DNA of 64,000 nucleotides from Streptomyces sp. NBC_00523 (GTDB taxonomy: Bacteria; Actinomycetota; Actinomycetes; Streptomycetales; Streptomycetaceae). The position numbers and the translations under genes were made by a program. Every line of letters starts with the position of its first letter. Position 1 is the stretch's first letter. The stretch is taken from the NCBI RefSeq assembly GCF_036346615.1, contig NZ_CP107836.1, positions 806,001 to 870,000 of the forward strand, in the 5' to 3' direction. Under the pieces are notes generated by a model. The model saw only the letters and a list, made by a program, of their open reading frames with translations. It made no database searches and had not been told where the DNA came from. Shown here one piece after another: positions 1 through 9,120 of this stretch.

Positions 1-2
1 AC

Positions 3-554
3 GACATCCCGTCGGTCGGCACGACGAACTGGCAGGGCGGTCTCGCCGCGACCCGGCATCTCACCGGCCTCGGCCACCGCAGGATCGGCGTGGTCGGCGG
101 ACCGACCCGGATGATGTGCAGCCGGGCCCGGGTGGACGGCTACCGGGCCGCCCTGGAGACGGCGGGCATCCCGATCGACGCGTCGCTGATCCGCGAGGCC
201 GAGTTCTCGCACGAGGCGGGGTACGCGGCCGGGATGGAGCTGCTGCGCTCGGCGGACCGGCCGACCGCCGTCTTCGCCGGCAACGACCTCCAGGCGCTCG
301 GCGTGTACGAGGCGGCGCGCGAGCTCGGTCTGCGCATCCCGGAGGACCTGAGCGTCGTGGGCTTCGACGACCTGCCGCTCACCCGGTGGATCGGGCCGCC
401 GCTGACCACGGTGCGCCAGCCCCTGATCGAGATGGCAGAGACGGCGGCCCGGCTGGTCCTGGACCTGGGCCGGGGCCGGCAGCCCGCGACGACCCGGGTG
501 GACCTGGCGACGAATCTGGTGGTCCGCAGCAGTACGGCCCCGCCCTGCCGCTGA
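3..554 (+). CDS. LacI-family transcriptional regulator, C-terminal part (5' end outside window)
   Basis: The frame is open from the window edge and ends in TGA at 552-554, so about 183 C-terminal residues are present. They match the periplasmic-binding-protein-like effector domain of LacI/GalR repressors: SVGTTNWQGG, GHRRIGVVGGP, a DGYRAALE helix, TAVFAGNDLQALG and VVGFDDLPL. The DNA-binding helix-turn-helix lies upstream of the window. Such proteins sense a sugar and control nearby sugar genes. The target cannot be read from this fragment, and the next gene starts 115 bp downstream after a hairpin. Confidence 0.9.
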   Translation, partial: DIPSVGTTNWQGGLAATRHLTGLGHRRIGVVGGPTRMMCSRARVDGYRAALETAGIPIDASLIREAEFSHEAGYAAGMELLRSADRPTAVFAGNDLQALGVYEAARELGLRIPEDLSVVGFDDLPLTRWIGPPLTTVRQPLIEMAETAARLVLDLGRGRQPATTRVDLATNLVVRSSTAPPCR

Positions 555-557
555 GAC

Positions 558-606
558 GCGGCCCGCCCGGACCGGGGAGGGACACCCCGGTCGGTGGTCC
601 GGGCCG
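558..606 (+). terminator. Hairpin terminator after the LacI-family gene
   Basis: A long GC-rich inverted repeat starts 4 bases after the stop codon. GCGGCCCG and CGGACCGGGG are echoed by CCCCGGTC and GGTCCGGGCCGC, with one bulge. No U-tract follows, as is usual in Streptomyces. Confidence 0.6.
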
Positions 607-669
607 CTGTCGGTGCCGGGGTGCAGACTGACCGATATCCGGCACAACGGCGTTTCGGGAGGTTCGGTC

Positions 670-1758
670 ATGACCGATGTACTGCTCACCGTGGGGACCC
701 GCAAGGGGCTCTTCATCGGCCGCAGGCGCGGCGGTTCATGGGAGTTCGAGGGGCCTCATTTCAACGCCCAGGCGATCTACTCGGTCGCCATCGACACCCG
801 GGACGGCCGGACCCGGCTGCTGGTCGGCGGGGACAGCGCGCACTGGGGCCCGTCCGTCTTTCACTCCGACGACCTGGGCGCGAGCTGGGTCGAGCCGAAG
901 ACCCCGGCGGTGAAGTTCCCGGAGTTCACCGGGACCTCCCTGGAGCGGGTGTGGCAGTTGCAGCCGGCGGGGCCCGAGGCGCCGGGCGTCGTCTACGCGG
1001 GCACGGAGCCCGCCGCGCTCTTCCGGTCCGGGGACGGGGGCGAGTCGTTCGAGCTGGTGCGCCCGCTGTGGGAGCATCCGACGCGTTCGCGGTGGGTGCC
1101 CGGCGGAGGCGGCGAGGGGCTGCACACGATCCTGACCGACGAGCGGGACGCGCGCGCCGTGACGGTCGCGGTCTCCACCGCCGGGGTGTTCCGGACCGCC
1201 GACGGCGGCGCGAGCTGGACCCCGGCCAACAAGGGGGTCTCGGCCGTCTTCCTGCCCGACCCGGACCCGGAGTTCGGCCAGTGCGTGCACAAGGTCAGCC
1301 GGGACGCGGCCGATCCGGACCGCCTCTACCTCCAGAACCACTGGGGCGTCTTCCGCAGCGACGACGCCGGGGGCCACTGGACGGACATCGGCGCGGGTCT
1401 GCCCTCGGACTTCGGCTTCGCCGTGGCCGCCCACCCGCACCGCGCGGACACGGCGTACGTCTTCCCGATCAACGCGGACGCCGACCGGGTGCCCGCCGAG
1501 CACCGCTGCCGGGTCTTCCGGACGACCGACGCGGGCGCCCACTGGGAGCCGTTGTCGGCGGGCCTGCCGGAGAGCGCGCACTACGGCACGGTGCTGCGCG
1601 ACGCGCTCTGCACGGACGACACGGACCCGGCCGGGGTCTACTTCGGCAACCGCAACGGCGAGTTGTACGCGAGCGCGGACGACGGGGACAGCTGGGAGCA
1701 GCTGGCCTCGCATCTGCCGGACGTGCTGTGCGTACGGGCGGCGGCGGTCGAGGTGTGA
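670..1758 (+). CDS. Asp-box (BNR) beta-propeller protein, sialidase/VPS10-like fold
   Basis: This 362-residue protein begins MTDVLLTVGTRKGLF. The ATG at 670 follows GGGAGG at a suitable distance, so it is preferred over in-frame codons further upstream. It carries repeated Asp-box motifs of the form S/T-x-D-x-G-x-x-W: SDDLGASW, SGDGGESF, TADGGASW, SDDAGGHW, TTDAGAHW and SADDGDSW. These mark the blades of a sialidase/VPS10-type beta-propeller. There is no signal peptide, so it is probably cytoplasmic. Sialidase catalytic residues are not evident, so the glycosidase label often given to this family is not supported. Function unknown. Confidence 0.85.
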   Translation: MTDVLLTVGTRKGLFIGRRRGGSWEFEGPHFNAQAIYSVAIDTRDGRTRLLVGGDSAHWGPSVFHSDDLGASWVEPKTPAVKFPEFTGTSLERVWQLQPAGPEAPGVVYAGTEPAALFRSGDGGESFELVRPLWEHPTRSRWVPGGGGEGLHTILTDERDARAVTVAVSTAGVFRTADGGASWTPANKGVSAVFLPDPDPEFGQCVHKVSRDAADPDRLYLQNHWGVFRSDDAGGHWTDIGAGLPSDFGFAVAAHPHRADTAYVFPINADADRVPAEHRCRVFRTTDAGAHWEPLSAGLPESAHYGTVLRDALCTDDTDPAGVYFGNRNGELYASADDGDSWEQLASHLPDVLCVRAAAVEV

Positions 1759-1762
1759 GCCT

Positions 1763-2440
1763 CTAGGGAAGCCGCCAGTCGACGGGCTGGGCGCCTTGCC
1801 GGACCAGGAGTTCATTGGCCCGGCTGAAAGGACGCGACCCGAAGAAGCCCCGGTCCGCCGACCTCGGAGAGGGATGGGCCGACTCGACCGACGGGTAGTC
1901 GCCCAGCAAGGGCCGCAGATTCTGTGCGTCACGGCCCCAGAGGATGGAGACGAGCGGGGTCCCACGCGCGACCAGCGCGCGGATGGCCTGTTCGGTGACT
2001 GCCTCCCAGCCCTTGCCCCGGTGGGCACCCGCGCGACGGGGGGCGGTCGTGAGCGCTCGGTTCAACAGCAGCACCCCCTGTCGCGTCCACGGCGTCAGGT
2101 CGCCGTTGGACGGACGGGGCAGCCCGAGGTCGGCGTTGAGCTCGCTGTAGATGTTCACCAAGCTGTCCGGAATCCGGCGCACCTCAGGGGAGACCGCGAA
2201 GCTCAGCCCGATCGCCATCCCCGGTGTGGGATACGGGTCCTGACCGACGATCAGGACCCGTACGTCCTCGAAGGGCTGCTGGAACGCGCGCAGCACGTTC
2301 GCCCCGGAGGGGAGGTAGGTGCGGCCGGCCGCGACCTCCGCACGCAGGAAATCGCCCATCTCGGCGATGCGGCCCGCCACGGGGGCCAGGGCGTCGGCCC
2401 AGCCGGGCTCGACTACTTCGTTCAACGGTCGCGCTGTCAC
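1763..2440 (-). CDS. ung: Uracil-DNA glycosylase (family 1)
   Basis: The 225-residue protein removes uracil from DNA as the first step of base excision repair. Family-1 signatures are clear: the water-activating loop [17 protein letters not shown] with Asp68, the LLLNRALT strand, and the minor-groove loop [18 protein letters not shown]. The length equals typical actinobacterial Ung. Its stop lies 4 bp from the stop of the convergent propeller gene. The start region faces the divergent GlcNAc-kinase-like gene, with TAGGGT-type -10 elements on both strands of the 85-bp gap. Confidence 0.96.
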   Translation of the reverse strand: MTARPLNEVVEPGWADALAPVAGRIAEMGDFLRAEVAAGRTYLPSGANVLRAFQQPFEDVRVLIVGQDPYPTPGMAIGLSFAVSPEVRRIPDSLVNIYSELNADLGLPRPSNGDLTPWTRQGVLLLNRALTTAPRRAGAHRGKGWEAVTEQAIRALVARGTPLVSILWGRDAQNLRPLLGDYPSVESAHPSPRSADRGFFGSRPFSRANELLVRQGAQPVDWRLP

Positions 2441-2525
2441 GAAAGATCACCCTACCGGCGCAACGCGGCCCCCCGGGGATAGGGTGCTGCCCGTCCCCCA
2501 CCCCTTCGTCCCCGGGAGCCGGTCC

Positions 2526-3536
2526 ATGACGTCACACGGACAACCGGACACGTATGTCCTCGGGGTGGACTCGGGCGGCTCCGGGCTCCGGGTGGCGCTG
2601 GGCACGGCCGATGCGGAAGCGCCGTCGGCGACCCTCGCGTGCGGCGGGCCGGTACGCACAGGGCCGCGTGGCATCGACCCCGCGCACCTCCTGGACCAGG
2701 TGCTGCCCGCCGTACGCGGCCTGCTCGACGCGCACGCTCCGGGCGGGCGGATCACCGCCGCGGCGGTCGGTGCCGCGGGGATGGCCACGCTGGGCGACGC
2801 GTTGCGCGACGAACTGCCGGGCGCCCTGGCGGACGCGCTGGGGGTGCGCCGGATCGCGCTCGCGGCGGACGCGGTGACCGCGTACGCCGGGGCGGTCGGG
2901 CAGCGGCCCGGCGCGGTGGTGGCCGCCGGCACCGGGCTGATCGCGCTCGGCACGGACCTGACGACGTGGCGGCGGGCGGACGGCTGGGGACACCTGCTGG
3001 GCGACAGCGGGGGCGGCGCCTGGATCGGGCGGGCCGGGCTCGATGCCGCGATGCGCGCGTACGACGGGCGGCGCGGCGGTTCGTCCGCGCTGCTGGCCCG
3101 CCTGGAGGCGGTGTTCGGGCCGCCGCAGGAGCTGCCCGGTCTGCTCTATCCGCGCGCCGACCGGCCCGCGCTGCTGGCCTCGTTCGCGCCGGAGGTGGCC
3201 GCGTGCGCGGACCGCGACCCGGTCGCCGAGGGCATCCTGCGGGGAGCCGCCGCGCACATCGCGGAGGCGGCCGCGGCGGTGTGCCCGGAGACGGAGGCGG
3301 ACGAGGACGCCTGCGAAGTCGCGCTGACGGGCGGGCTGTTCCGGATGGGCGAGCCGTTGCTCGTACCGCTGCGCGAGGAGCTGGGGCGACTGCTGCCGCG
3401 GGCACGGGCGGTCCCCGGTTCGGGTGATCCCCTGATCGGTGCGCTGCGCATCGCCCAGGCCCTCGACACCGGCACGCTCCGGCTGCCGCACCACCCGACG
3501 CTGCTCTGTGTTCCGGCGCCCGGGCCCCGCGCGTAG
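2526..3536 (+). CDS. BadF/BadG-type ATPase, N-acetylglucosamine-kinase-like
   Basis: The 336-residue protein belongs to the ASKHA sugar-kinase superfamily. The N-terminal phosphate-1 motif GVDSGGSGLRVALG, the phosphate-2 region VAAGTGLIALG, the glycine-rich DSGGGAWIGR and the adenosine motif ALTGGLF are in order. This arrangement is typical of GlcNAc kinases that phosphorylate sugar entering from chitin breakdown. The ATG at 2526 follows GGGAGCC. No DasR-type box was seen directly upstream, so a link to the chitin genes in this window is only inferred. Substrate specificity is not proven. Confidence 0.8.
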   Translation: MTSHGQPDTYVLGVDSGGSGLRVALGTADAEAPSATLACGGPVRTGPRGIDPAHLLDQVLPAVRGLLDAHAPGGRITAAAVGAAGMATLGDALRDELPGALADALGVRRIALAADAVTAYAGAVGQRPGAVVAAGTGLIALGTDLTTWRRADGWGHLLGDSGGGAWIGRAGLDAAMRAYDGRRGGSSALLARLEAVFGPPQELPGLLYPRADRPALLASFAPEVAACADRDPVAEGILRGAAAHIAEAAAAVCPETEADEDACEVALTGGLFRMGEPLLVPLREELGRLLPRARAVPGSGDPLIGALRIAQALDTGTLRLPHHPTLLCVPAPGPRA

Positions 3537-3674
3537 GGCGACGGGCGCGCGCACGTTGACGACAGATCAGGGCAGTTGCCCGGTAAGCCGCTGATCGGAT
3601 AAAAGCGGACAGAGGCCGCTCGACCGGACCCTCCCCGAGCAGGGAGCCGTCCGAAACCAGTAGCATGCGGCGCC

Positions 3675-4598
3675 ATGAGCACCCCCACTGGGCCCGCTTC
3701 CGGCCTGCCTGTACGAATGCCGCGACCTCGCCAGTCCGGACGGCACCGCCGCCCGGAGCCCGTGGCCGCACCCGAGGGCGCTGCCGCGCTCGTTCTCGCC
3801 GTTCCCGGTACCCCTTCCTCGACGAGCCGCAGCCTGGCCGAAGAGGTCATCAGCATCGCCCGTTCCGAGCTGCCCGGTCTGAACGCCCTGATCGGTTACG
3901 TGGACGGGGACGACGCCGAGTACCCGGCGCTGGCCTCAGTGATCGCGCATTCCGCCGCCGAGCGCACCGCGCGCTACGAGCAGGCGCTGGCCGTGGGCCG
4001 TGAGGTCGCCGAGCCCGAGGGCCCGGCCGCCGTGGTGGTCCCGCTGCTCGCGGGTCCGGACAGCGCGCTGGTGCAGCGGATACGCCAGGCGATCACCGAC
4101 AGCGAGGCCCCGGCGGAGCTGACCGACGTGCTCGGCCCGCACCCGCTGCTGGCCGAGGCGCTGCACGTCAGGCTGTCGGAGGCCGGGCTGGCCCGCGCGG
4201 ACCGGGCCAGGCTCTTCACGGTGGCGACGGCCGCCGACGGCATCGTGCTCGCCACGGTGGGCGGCGAGGAGGCCGTGCAGGCGGCGGGGATCACGGGCAT
4301 GCTGCTCGCGGCCCGGCTCGCGGTGCCGGTGATGGCCGCCGCGCTCGACGTGGAGGGTTCGGTCGCCGCGATCGCCGACCAGCTGAAGGGCTCCGGCTCG
4401 CTCCAGCTGGCCGTGGCGCCGTATCTGGTGGGGCCCGAGGTGGCGGAGGGCCTGCTGGACGCCGCGGCGAAGGAGGCCGGCTGCGCGAGCGCCGAGCCGC
4501 TGGGCGCGTACCCGGCGATCGGCAAGCTGGTCCTCTCGATGTACACCTCGGCCCTCGGGATCGCTCCCGCCGTGGCCCAGGGGGCGCAGGCCCGCTGA
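3675..4598 (+). CDS. CbiX/sirohydrochlorin-chelatase-like protein lacking the metal-site histidines
   Basis: The 307-residue protein has the two-domain CbiX layout: LVLAVPGTPSS, VVVPLLAGPDSALVQRI, LGPHPLLAEAL, then a second half with VAPYLVGPEVAEGLL and PLGAYPAIGKLVLSMY. Active CbiX/SirB proteins use a His in the first loop (usually a VAHGSR-like motif) and others after the PLLL and YLL strands. Here those positions read VPGT, GPDS and GPEV. The fold is recognisable but the chelatase site appears lost, so it may be a structural or regulatory paralogue. No other cobalamin or siroheme gene lies nearby. A hairpin terminator follows at 4615. Confidence 0.75.
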   Translation: MSTPTGPASGLPVRMPRPRQSGRHRRPEPVAAPEGAAALVLAVPGTPSSTSRSLAEEVISIARSELPGLNALIGYVDGDDAEYPALASVIAHSAAERTARYEQALAVGREVAEPEGPAAVVVPLLAGPDSALVQRIRQAITDSEAPAELTDVLGPHPLLAEALHVRLSEAGLARADRARLFTVATAADGIVLATVGGEEAVQAAGITGMLLAARLAVPVMAAALDVEGSVAAIADQLKGSGSLQLAVAPYLVGPEVAEGLLDAAAKEAGCASAEPLGAYPAIGKLVLSMYTSALGIAPAVAQGAQAR

Positions 4599-4614
4599 CC
4601 CTTCCGGCATGTGT

Positions 4615-4653
4615 GAGGCCCCGGCCCGGACGGCAGTCCGGCACCGGGGCCTC
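4615..4653 (+). terminator. Bidirectional hairpin between convergent genes
   Basis: GAGGCCCCGG (4615-4624) pairs with CCGGGGCCTC (4644-4653), and a nested CGGAC/GTCCG stem lies inside. It sits between the convergent CbiX-like and lactonase genes. Confidence 0.8.
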
Positions 4654-4671
4654 GGTCGTGTCCGAGCGGGA

Positions 4672-5718
4672 TCAGCCGAAGACCACGCAGGACGCCGCCG
4701 GGGCGTCCAGGGTGCCGCCGTGGGCCGGGACACCGGTCGCCGGGTCCACGGTGAACCAGGCGACGTTCCCGCTGCGCTCGTTGGCCGCGTACAGCCGGCG
4801 CCCGGCCGGGTCCAGCGCGAGGTCGCGGGGCCAGTGCCCGCCGCAGCCCACCGTCGTGACCAGGGACGGGTGCTCGCCGGTCGCGTCGAGCGCGAGGACG
4901 GAGATGCTGTCGTGGCCCCGGTTGGCCGCCCACACGAACCGGCCGTCGTGTGCGACGACGACCTCGGAGGCGTAGCTCTCGACGGTCACGCCCTCGGGCA
5001 GCACGGGGACCTCGCCGACCGGTTCCAGGACGCCCGCGGCGGCGTCCCAGCGGCACACGGTGAGGGTGGGCTCCAGCTCGTTCAGCACGTAGGCGTGGCG
5101 GCCCGAGGGGTGGAACGCCAGGTGGCGGGGGCCGGTGCCGGGGCGCAGGGCCGTCTCGCCGTGCGTGCGCAATTCGCCGGTGGCCGGGTCGACCGCGCAG
5201 ACCCGTACCGAGTCGGTGCCGAGATCGACGCTGAGCACCCAGGCGCCGGTGGGGTCGGGCAGGACCTGGTGGGCGTGCGGGCCCTCCTGGCGGTCCGCGA
5301 CCGGTCCGCCGCCCTCGTGCGCGAGGACCGCGGCGACGGGGCCGACGGTGCCGTCCCCGGCGACGGGCAGCACGCTGACGCTGCCCGAGCCGTAGTTCGC
5401 GGTGACCAGGTGGCCGGCGGCGAGGGTGAGGTGGGTGGGGCCGTCGCCGTCCACCGCCCGGAGCTCGCCGAGCGGACGGGGTTCGCCGGTGCTGACGTCG
5501 AGGGCCGCCGCACCGCCCGGCTCGGTCTCGCTGACCGCGTAGAGGACGGTGCCGCCGGGGCCGAGGGCCAGGTAGGAGGGGTCGGGCACGGCGTCCGTGG
5601 CCCCCAGGACCGTGAGCGCGCCAGTCTCCGCGTCCACGGCGGCGACGGTGACGCCCCGCCCGCCCGCCGAGGTGAACGACCCGATGAAGGCCCGTACCGC
5701 TCCGTTGCTGCTGTCCAC
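4672..5718 (-). CDS. Lactonase-family beta-propeller (6-phosphogluconolactonase-like)
   Basis: The 348-residue protein starts at GTG 5718, preceded by GGAGGAA at ideal distance; upstream in-frame codons have no ribosome site. It has the seven-bladed YVTN-like propeller of the Pgl family: AFIGSFTSAGGRGV, GPTHLTLA, GPRHLAFHPSGRHAYVLNE, WPRDLALDPAGRRLYAANE. Family members hydrolyse 6-phosphogluconolactone or related lactones. No signal peptide is seen, so it should be cytosolic. A DasR-like box lies about 80 bp upstream of the start, suggesting control by aminosugar supply. No pentose-phosphate neighbours are present. Confidence 0.85.
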   Translation of the reverse strand: MDSSNGAVRAFIGSFTSAGGRGVTVAAVDAETGALTVLGATDAVPDPSYLALGPGGTVLYAVSETEPGGAAALDVSTGEPRPLGELRAVDGDGPTHLTLAAGHLVTANYGSGSVSVLPVAGDGTVGPVAAVLAHEGGGPVADRQEGPHAHQVLPDPTGAWVLSVDLGTDSVRVCAVDPATGELRTHGETALRPGTGPRHLAFHPSGRHAYVLNELEPTLTVCRWDAAAGVLEPVGEVPVLPEGVTVESYASEVVVAHDGRFVWAANRGHDSISVLALDATGEHPSLVTTVGCGGHWPRDLALDPAGRRLYAANERSGNVAWFTVDPATGVPAHGGTLDAPAASCVVFG

Positions 5719-5796
5719 CGCTGTTCCTCCCCGCCCCGGCTGTGCGCGGCGGACGTGCCGTCGTGATCTTTTGCGGCGACGGTAGCAGTGCGGCGA

Positions 5797-5812
5797 TGCG
5801 GTCCAGACCAAG
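5797..5812 (-). promoter_or_regulatory. DasR-like operator (dre) upstream of the lactonase gene
   Basis: Read on the minus strand the site is CTTGGTCTGGACCGCA. It differs by one base from the LPMO box at 10639-10654 (CTTGGTCTAGACCGCA), and the known DasR consensus is ACTGGTCTAGACCACT. It ends about 79 bp upstream of the GTG start, within the distance range seen at the LPMO and chitinase genes. Confidence 0.55.
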
Positions 5813-5835
5813 GGTGGCGTCTTGGGCCCCGGAGG

Positions 5836-7371
5836 TCAGGCCGTGACCAGCGGGGCGCCCGGCGGGCTGTGCAGCGGTGCGGCGAGTTCGGCGAGCGCGC
5901 GTTCCAGGCTGTGCAGGTGGGCGAGGGCGGGTTCGGTGGCGGCCGGGTGCGCCGGGACGGCGGACGCGACGGCCGTACGCCCGGTCAGGGCCTCGACCGC
6001 GCTCTCGACGCGCCAGCAGGCCGCGGCGAGCCGGGCGTCGTGGGACGCCTCCGGGTCGGCGGCCACCGAGGCGAGGCCCCGTACCTCGCGGGCGCACTCG
6101 TCAAGGAGGGCCAGCACGTGTCCGGCCCGGGCCCGGCGGGCGCGGAGCGGGCTCAGCGGGTGGACCAGCGGGGCGAGCGAGAGGCGGACGCGTCCGAGGA
6201 GCGCCTCCAGCTCGGCGATGCGCGGGGCCGGGTCGGCGGTGGCGGAGCCGGAGAGGCGGGCGGCGGCCTCCTCGGTGCAGGCGTGCACGCAGCGCAGGGC
6301 CCGCTGGATCCAGGCGTCGGTCGTGGCGTGCGTGGTGACGGGCAGGACGCACAGCACCGCGAGCATCGCGCCGAGCGCGCCGACGGCGGTCTCGCCGAGC
6401 CGCAGGGCGAGCAGCCCGGGGTCGAGCACGCCCAGTGAGCCGTAGAGCGCACCGGCCATGACCGTGACGGAGAACATCATCCAGGTGTACGAGACCGCGG
6501 CGGTGTAGAAGATGCCGAAGATCCCGGCGGCGACGACGAGGGCGGTGGGCACGGGCGACCCGTGCAGCGGAACGACGACGGCGAGGCCGACCGGGATGCC
6601 GATGAGGGTGCCGAGGACCCGGCGGAAGCCGCGTACCAGGGTCTCGCCGCGCGAGGCGGTGTTCACGAAGACCCACCAGGTGGCGCCGACGGCCCAGTAC
6701 CAGCGCTGGTCGGACATCAGCTGCCCGGCCATGAGCGCGACGGCTCCGCCGGTCACCGCCTGGACGGCCTGGCGGGTGGTGACCCTGGCCAGGCCGGTGC
6801 CGACGGGCGGGGCGGGCACGGCGGGGGCGGTCAGCCGGCGTTCGTAGCACCAGAGGCCGAAGCGGACGGCCGACGCGGAGAGCAGGGAGAGTGCGACGGC
6901 GGAGTACAACTCGGGCAGCTGTCCGGGCAGGGTGTGGAGGAACTGCGTGGTGAAGAAGGCCATGAAGGCGAAGACGCCGAGCGAGTGCCCGCGCGGCCCC
7001 CACCGCCGCGCGTAGACCCCCGCCCCCATGACCGCGAGGAACGCGGTGTCGCGGGCGAGCGGGTGGTCGTGGAGCAGGGCCGCGAGCGCGAGCACCGGGA
7101 AGCCGACGGCGGGCAGCAGCGCGGTGGTGACCGCCTGGCCCCGGACCGTGGGGTCGGTCACGGTGAACAGGGCGAGCAGCGCGGCCAGGCCGCCGGTGAT
7201 GGCCGCCACGAGCGAGTGGCCGACGAGCCCGCAGACCACGACGGCGAGTCCGATGCCGAGCACGGCCCGGGACGCGAACCGTAGCCGGATCCGGCCCGGA
7301 TCCGGTGCGACGAACGCCCTCTTCAGCAAGTTGCCCCGCCCCTTCTTCGTACCTGGACCATGTCCGGACAT
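5836..7371 (-). CDS. FUSC-family (aromatic acid exporter-like) membrane protein
   Basis: The 511-residue protein has an N-terminal bundle of hydrophobic helices (AVLGIGLAVVVCGLVGHSLV, ITGGLAALLALF, LLPAVGFPVLALAALL), a soluble linker, a second bundle including WWVFVNTASRGETLVRGF and GTLIGIPVGLAVVVPL, and a cytosolic C-terminal helical domain. This is the FUSC/YccS/AaeB arrangement linked to export of aromatic acids or drugs. The ATG at 7371 was chosen (MSGHGPGTKK), but its ribosome site is weak. A TTG 13 codons later, after GGGGCGGGG, is possible. No adjacent periplasmic partner gene is present. Confidence 0.85.
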   Translation of the reverse strand: MSGHGPGTKKGRGNLLKRAFVAPDPGRIRLRFASRAVLGIGLAVVVCGLVGHSLVAAITGGLAALLALFTVTDPTVRGQAVTTALLPAVGFPVLALAALLHDHPLARDTAFLAVMGAGVYARRWGPRGHSLGVFAFMAFFTTQFLHTLPGQLPELYSAVALSLLSASAVRFGLWCYERRLTAPAVPAPPVGTGLARVTTRQAVQAVTGGAVALMAGQLMSDQRWYWAVGATWWVFVNTASRGETLVRGFRRVLGTLIGIPVGLAVVVPLHGSPVPTALVVAAGIFGIFYTAAVSYTWMMFSVTVMAGALYGSLGVLDPGLLALRLGETAVGALGAMLAVLCVLPVTTHATTDAWIQRALRCVHACTEEAAARLSGSATADPAPRIAELEALLGRVRLSLAPLVHPLSPLRARRARAGHVLALLDECAREVRGLASVAADPEASHDARLAAACWRVESAVEALTGRTAVASAVPAHPAATEPALAHLHSLERALAELAAPLHSPPGAPLVTA

Positions 7372-7579
7372 GAGAAAGGCGCCGCATGGGTCCCCGAGGG
7401 ACCCGCAGCGCCATTGACTTTCATATCTCAACATCTGACAGGCGAATGGTTCAAACCGAACCCCATTCATTGGGCCAATGGCTCATATTTCCGCCTCCTC
7501 CCTCGGCCACGGCAGAGCCAACGGACCAGCCTCGCGGGCCACCCGCGTGCGGCCGCCTCCACCGGGCCCTGCCCGCGCC

Positions 7580-8998
7580 TCAGGTCCAGGAAGTGAACGG
7601 CGGGCGGGCGGGAGCGGGGCCGAGCGTGGTGGTCCCGGGCTCGGCGCGGTGTCCGAGCCCGGTCCGGTACGCGTTCAGCGCCTCCTCCGTACGGCCCTCG
7701 CGGCGCATCAGGTCGCCGAGGAGCCGGCAGATGTCGGCGAGGTCCCCGGCGGCCCCCGTCTGTTCGAGCAGGGAGAGCGCGGTCGCGTAGTGCAGCTCGG
7801 CGGTCTCGGTGTCCCCGGCCTCCTCGGCGATCAGCCCGAGCAAGCGGTGGGCTCCGCCCGCGTGCAGCGCGCCGCGGCCGTGCTGGAGTCCGACCAGCAG
7901 GGTCCCCAGCAGCTCGGCGGCCTCCTCCGACTTCCCGCTCCGGCGCAGGACGTCGGCGAGTTCGACCTCCACCTGGGAGACGTACAGGGCCGCCCGCTTG
8001 GAGACCAGCATCGACCGGGCGGTGCGCAGCGCCGCCTCCGCCTGGACGAGGTCGCCGTCCTGGGCGCAGACATAGCCCCGCATCCAGTGGCAGTGCGCGA
8101 GTTCGGTCCGGATCTGCAACTGCTCGTAGAGCTCGGTGGCGCGCGCCAGCGAGGTCCGGGCGTCGTCGGCCCTGCCTTCGGCGATCAGGGTGCGGGCCAC
8201 GGTGCGGTGCATACCGGCCACCAGGGCGGGGTCGGAGACCTGGGGCACCAGGGCGAGCGCGAGTTCGGCGGCCTGCGCGGCGCGGGCGTGGGCGCCCATG
8301 TCCATGTACGGGGCGATGGAGGCCGTGTACAGCTGGAGCAGCGCGCCCGGATCGTGCAGCCCCGAGGTGTTCAGCTCGTCGATCGCGCTTTCCAGCAGGT
8401 AGCAGGCGTAACGGAGTTCGCCCGCGAGGTAGTGCGCGATCGACCTGCCCCGTACCGCCCGGGCACGGGACGGGAGGGGTTCGCGGGCCAGCGCGGCCTC
8501 CGCCGCCTCGAACCGGCCGACGGCTTCGGCGAGCTCGCCCGTCTCCAGCGCGCACTCCCCCAGCCCGGTGAGCGCGGCGCCCCGTTCCTGGGCGAGCTCG
8601 TACTCGTCGGCCCTGCGGAGGATCTGCTCGTAGGCGGCCCGCGCGTCGGCGGCGTCGCCCACCGCCAGCACCCGCTGTGCGTCGGTCAGCCCGACCCGCA
8701 GTTCCGCGACGAGATGGGTGGGCCTGCCCGTGGCCAGCTCCTCCCCGGCGACCCCGAGCCGTTCGGCGATGTGCCGCAGGGCGGCCTCGGACGGCCGCAC
8801 CTTGCCGGCCTCCAGGGTCGAGACGTACGCGGCGGTGTACTCGGGTTCGGCAAGCTGCCGCTGGGTCAGCCCGCGCTCCTTGCGCAGGCTCTTCACACGT
8901 CGGCCGATCGCCGCGGGACCCCCCGGCCCCGCAGGCCGCCCGGCCTCGGAGCGGATCGTTCCGTCGCCGTCGACCGGTACCCCGTCGGCCTGCGCCAT
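7580..8998 (-). CDS. Helix-turn-helix regulator with C-terminal TPR-like repeats
   Basis: The 472-residue protein carries an XRE-type HTH near residues 30-90 (IGRRVKSLRKERGLTQRQLAE, YVSTLEAGKVRPSEAALRHIAERL). A long helical array follows, with TPR-like units such as AAYEQILRRADEYELAQERG, GLGECALETGELAEAV and LLGDLMRREGRTEEALNAYR. Such proteins are cytosolic regulators, often responding to small molecules or peptides through the TPR part. The ATG at 8998 follows GAGGGGC. It is divergent from the secreted M64 peptidase across a 191-bp, relatively A+T-rich gap, making that gene a candidate target. Confidence 0.85.
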   Translation of the reverse strand: MAQADGVPVDGDGTIRSEAGRPAGPGGPAAIGRRVKSLRKERGLTQRQLAEPEYTAAYVSTLEAGKVRPSEAALRHIAERLGVAGEELATGRPTHLVAELRVGLTDAQRVLAVGDAADARAAYEQILRRADEYELAQERGAALTGLGECALETGELAEAVGRFEAAEAALAREPLPSRARAVRGRSIAHYLAGELRYACYLLESAIDELNTSGLHDPGALLQLYTASIAPYMDMGAHARAAQAAELALALVPQVSDPALVAGMHRTVARTLIAEGRADDARTSLARATELYEQLQIRTELAHCHWMRGYVCAQDGDLVQAEAALRTARSMLVSKRAALYVSQVEVELADVLRRSGKSEEAAELLGTLLVGLQHGRGALHAGGAHRLLGLIAEEAGDTETAELHYATALSLLEQTGAAGDLADICRLLGDLMRREGRTEEALNAYRTGLGHRAEPGTTTLGPAPARPPFTSWT

Positions 8999-9120
8999 GA
9001 CAGCCCCTCGTTTCTCGTCCGCCGGTGGTCCCGGCGTTCGCCTGCGTCGGCCGGACTCGTCACCCGTGGGGGACTCGCATGTTCCCACAGAACCCCTTGT
9101 GCGCCCCCTTCGCACGACCT

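Noticed and set aside
7359..7372. Palindrome CATGTCCGGACATG at the FUSC start codon
   Set aside because: It spans coding sequence and start, and could be chance; no operator class matches.
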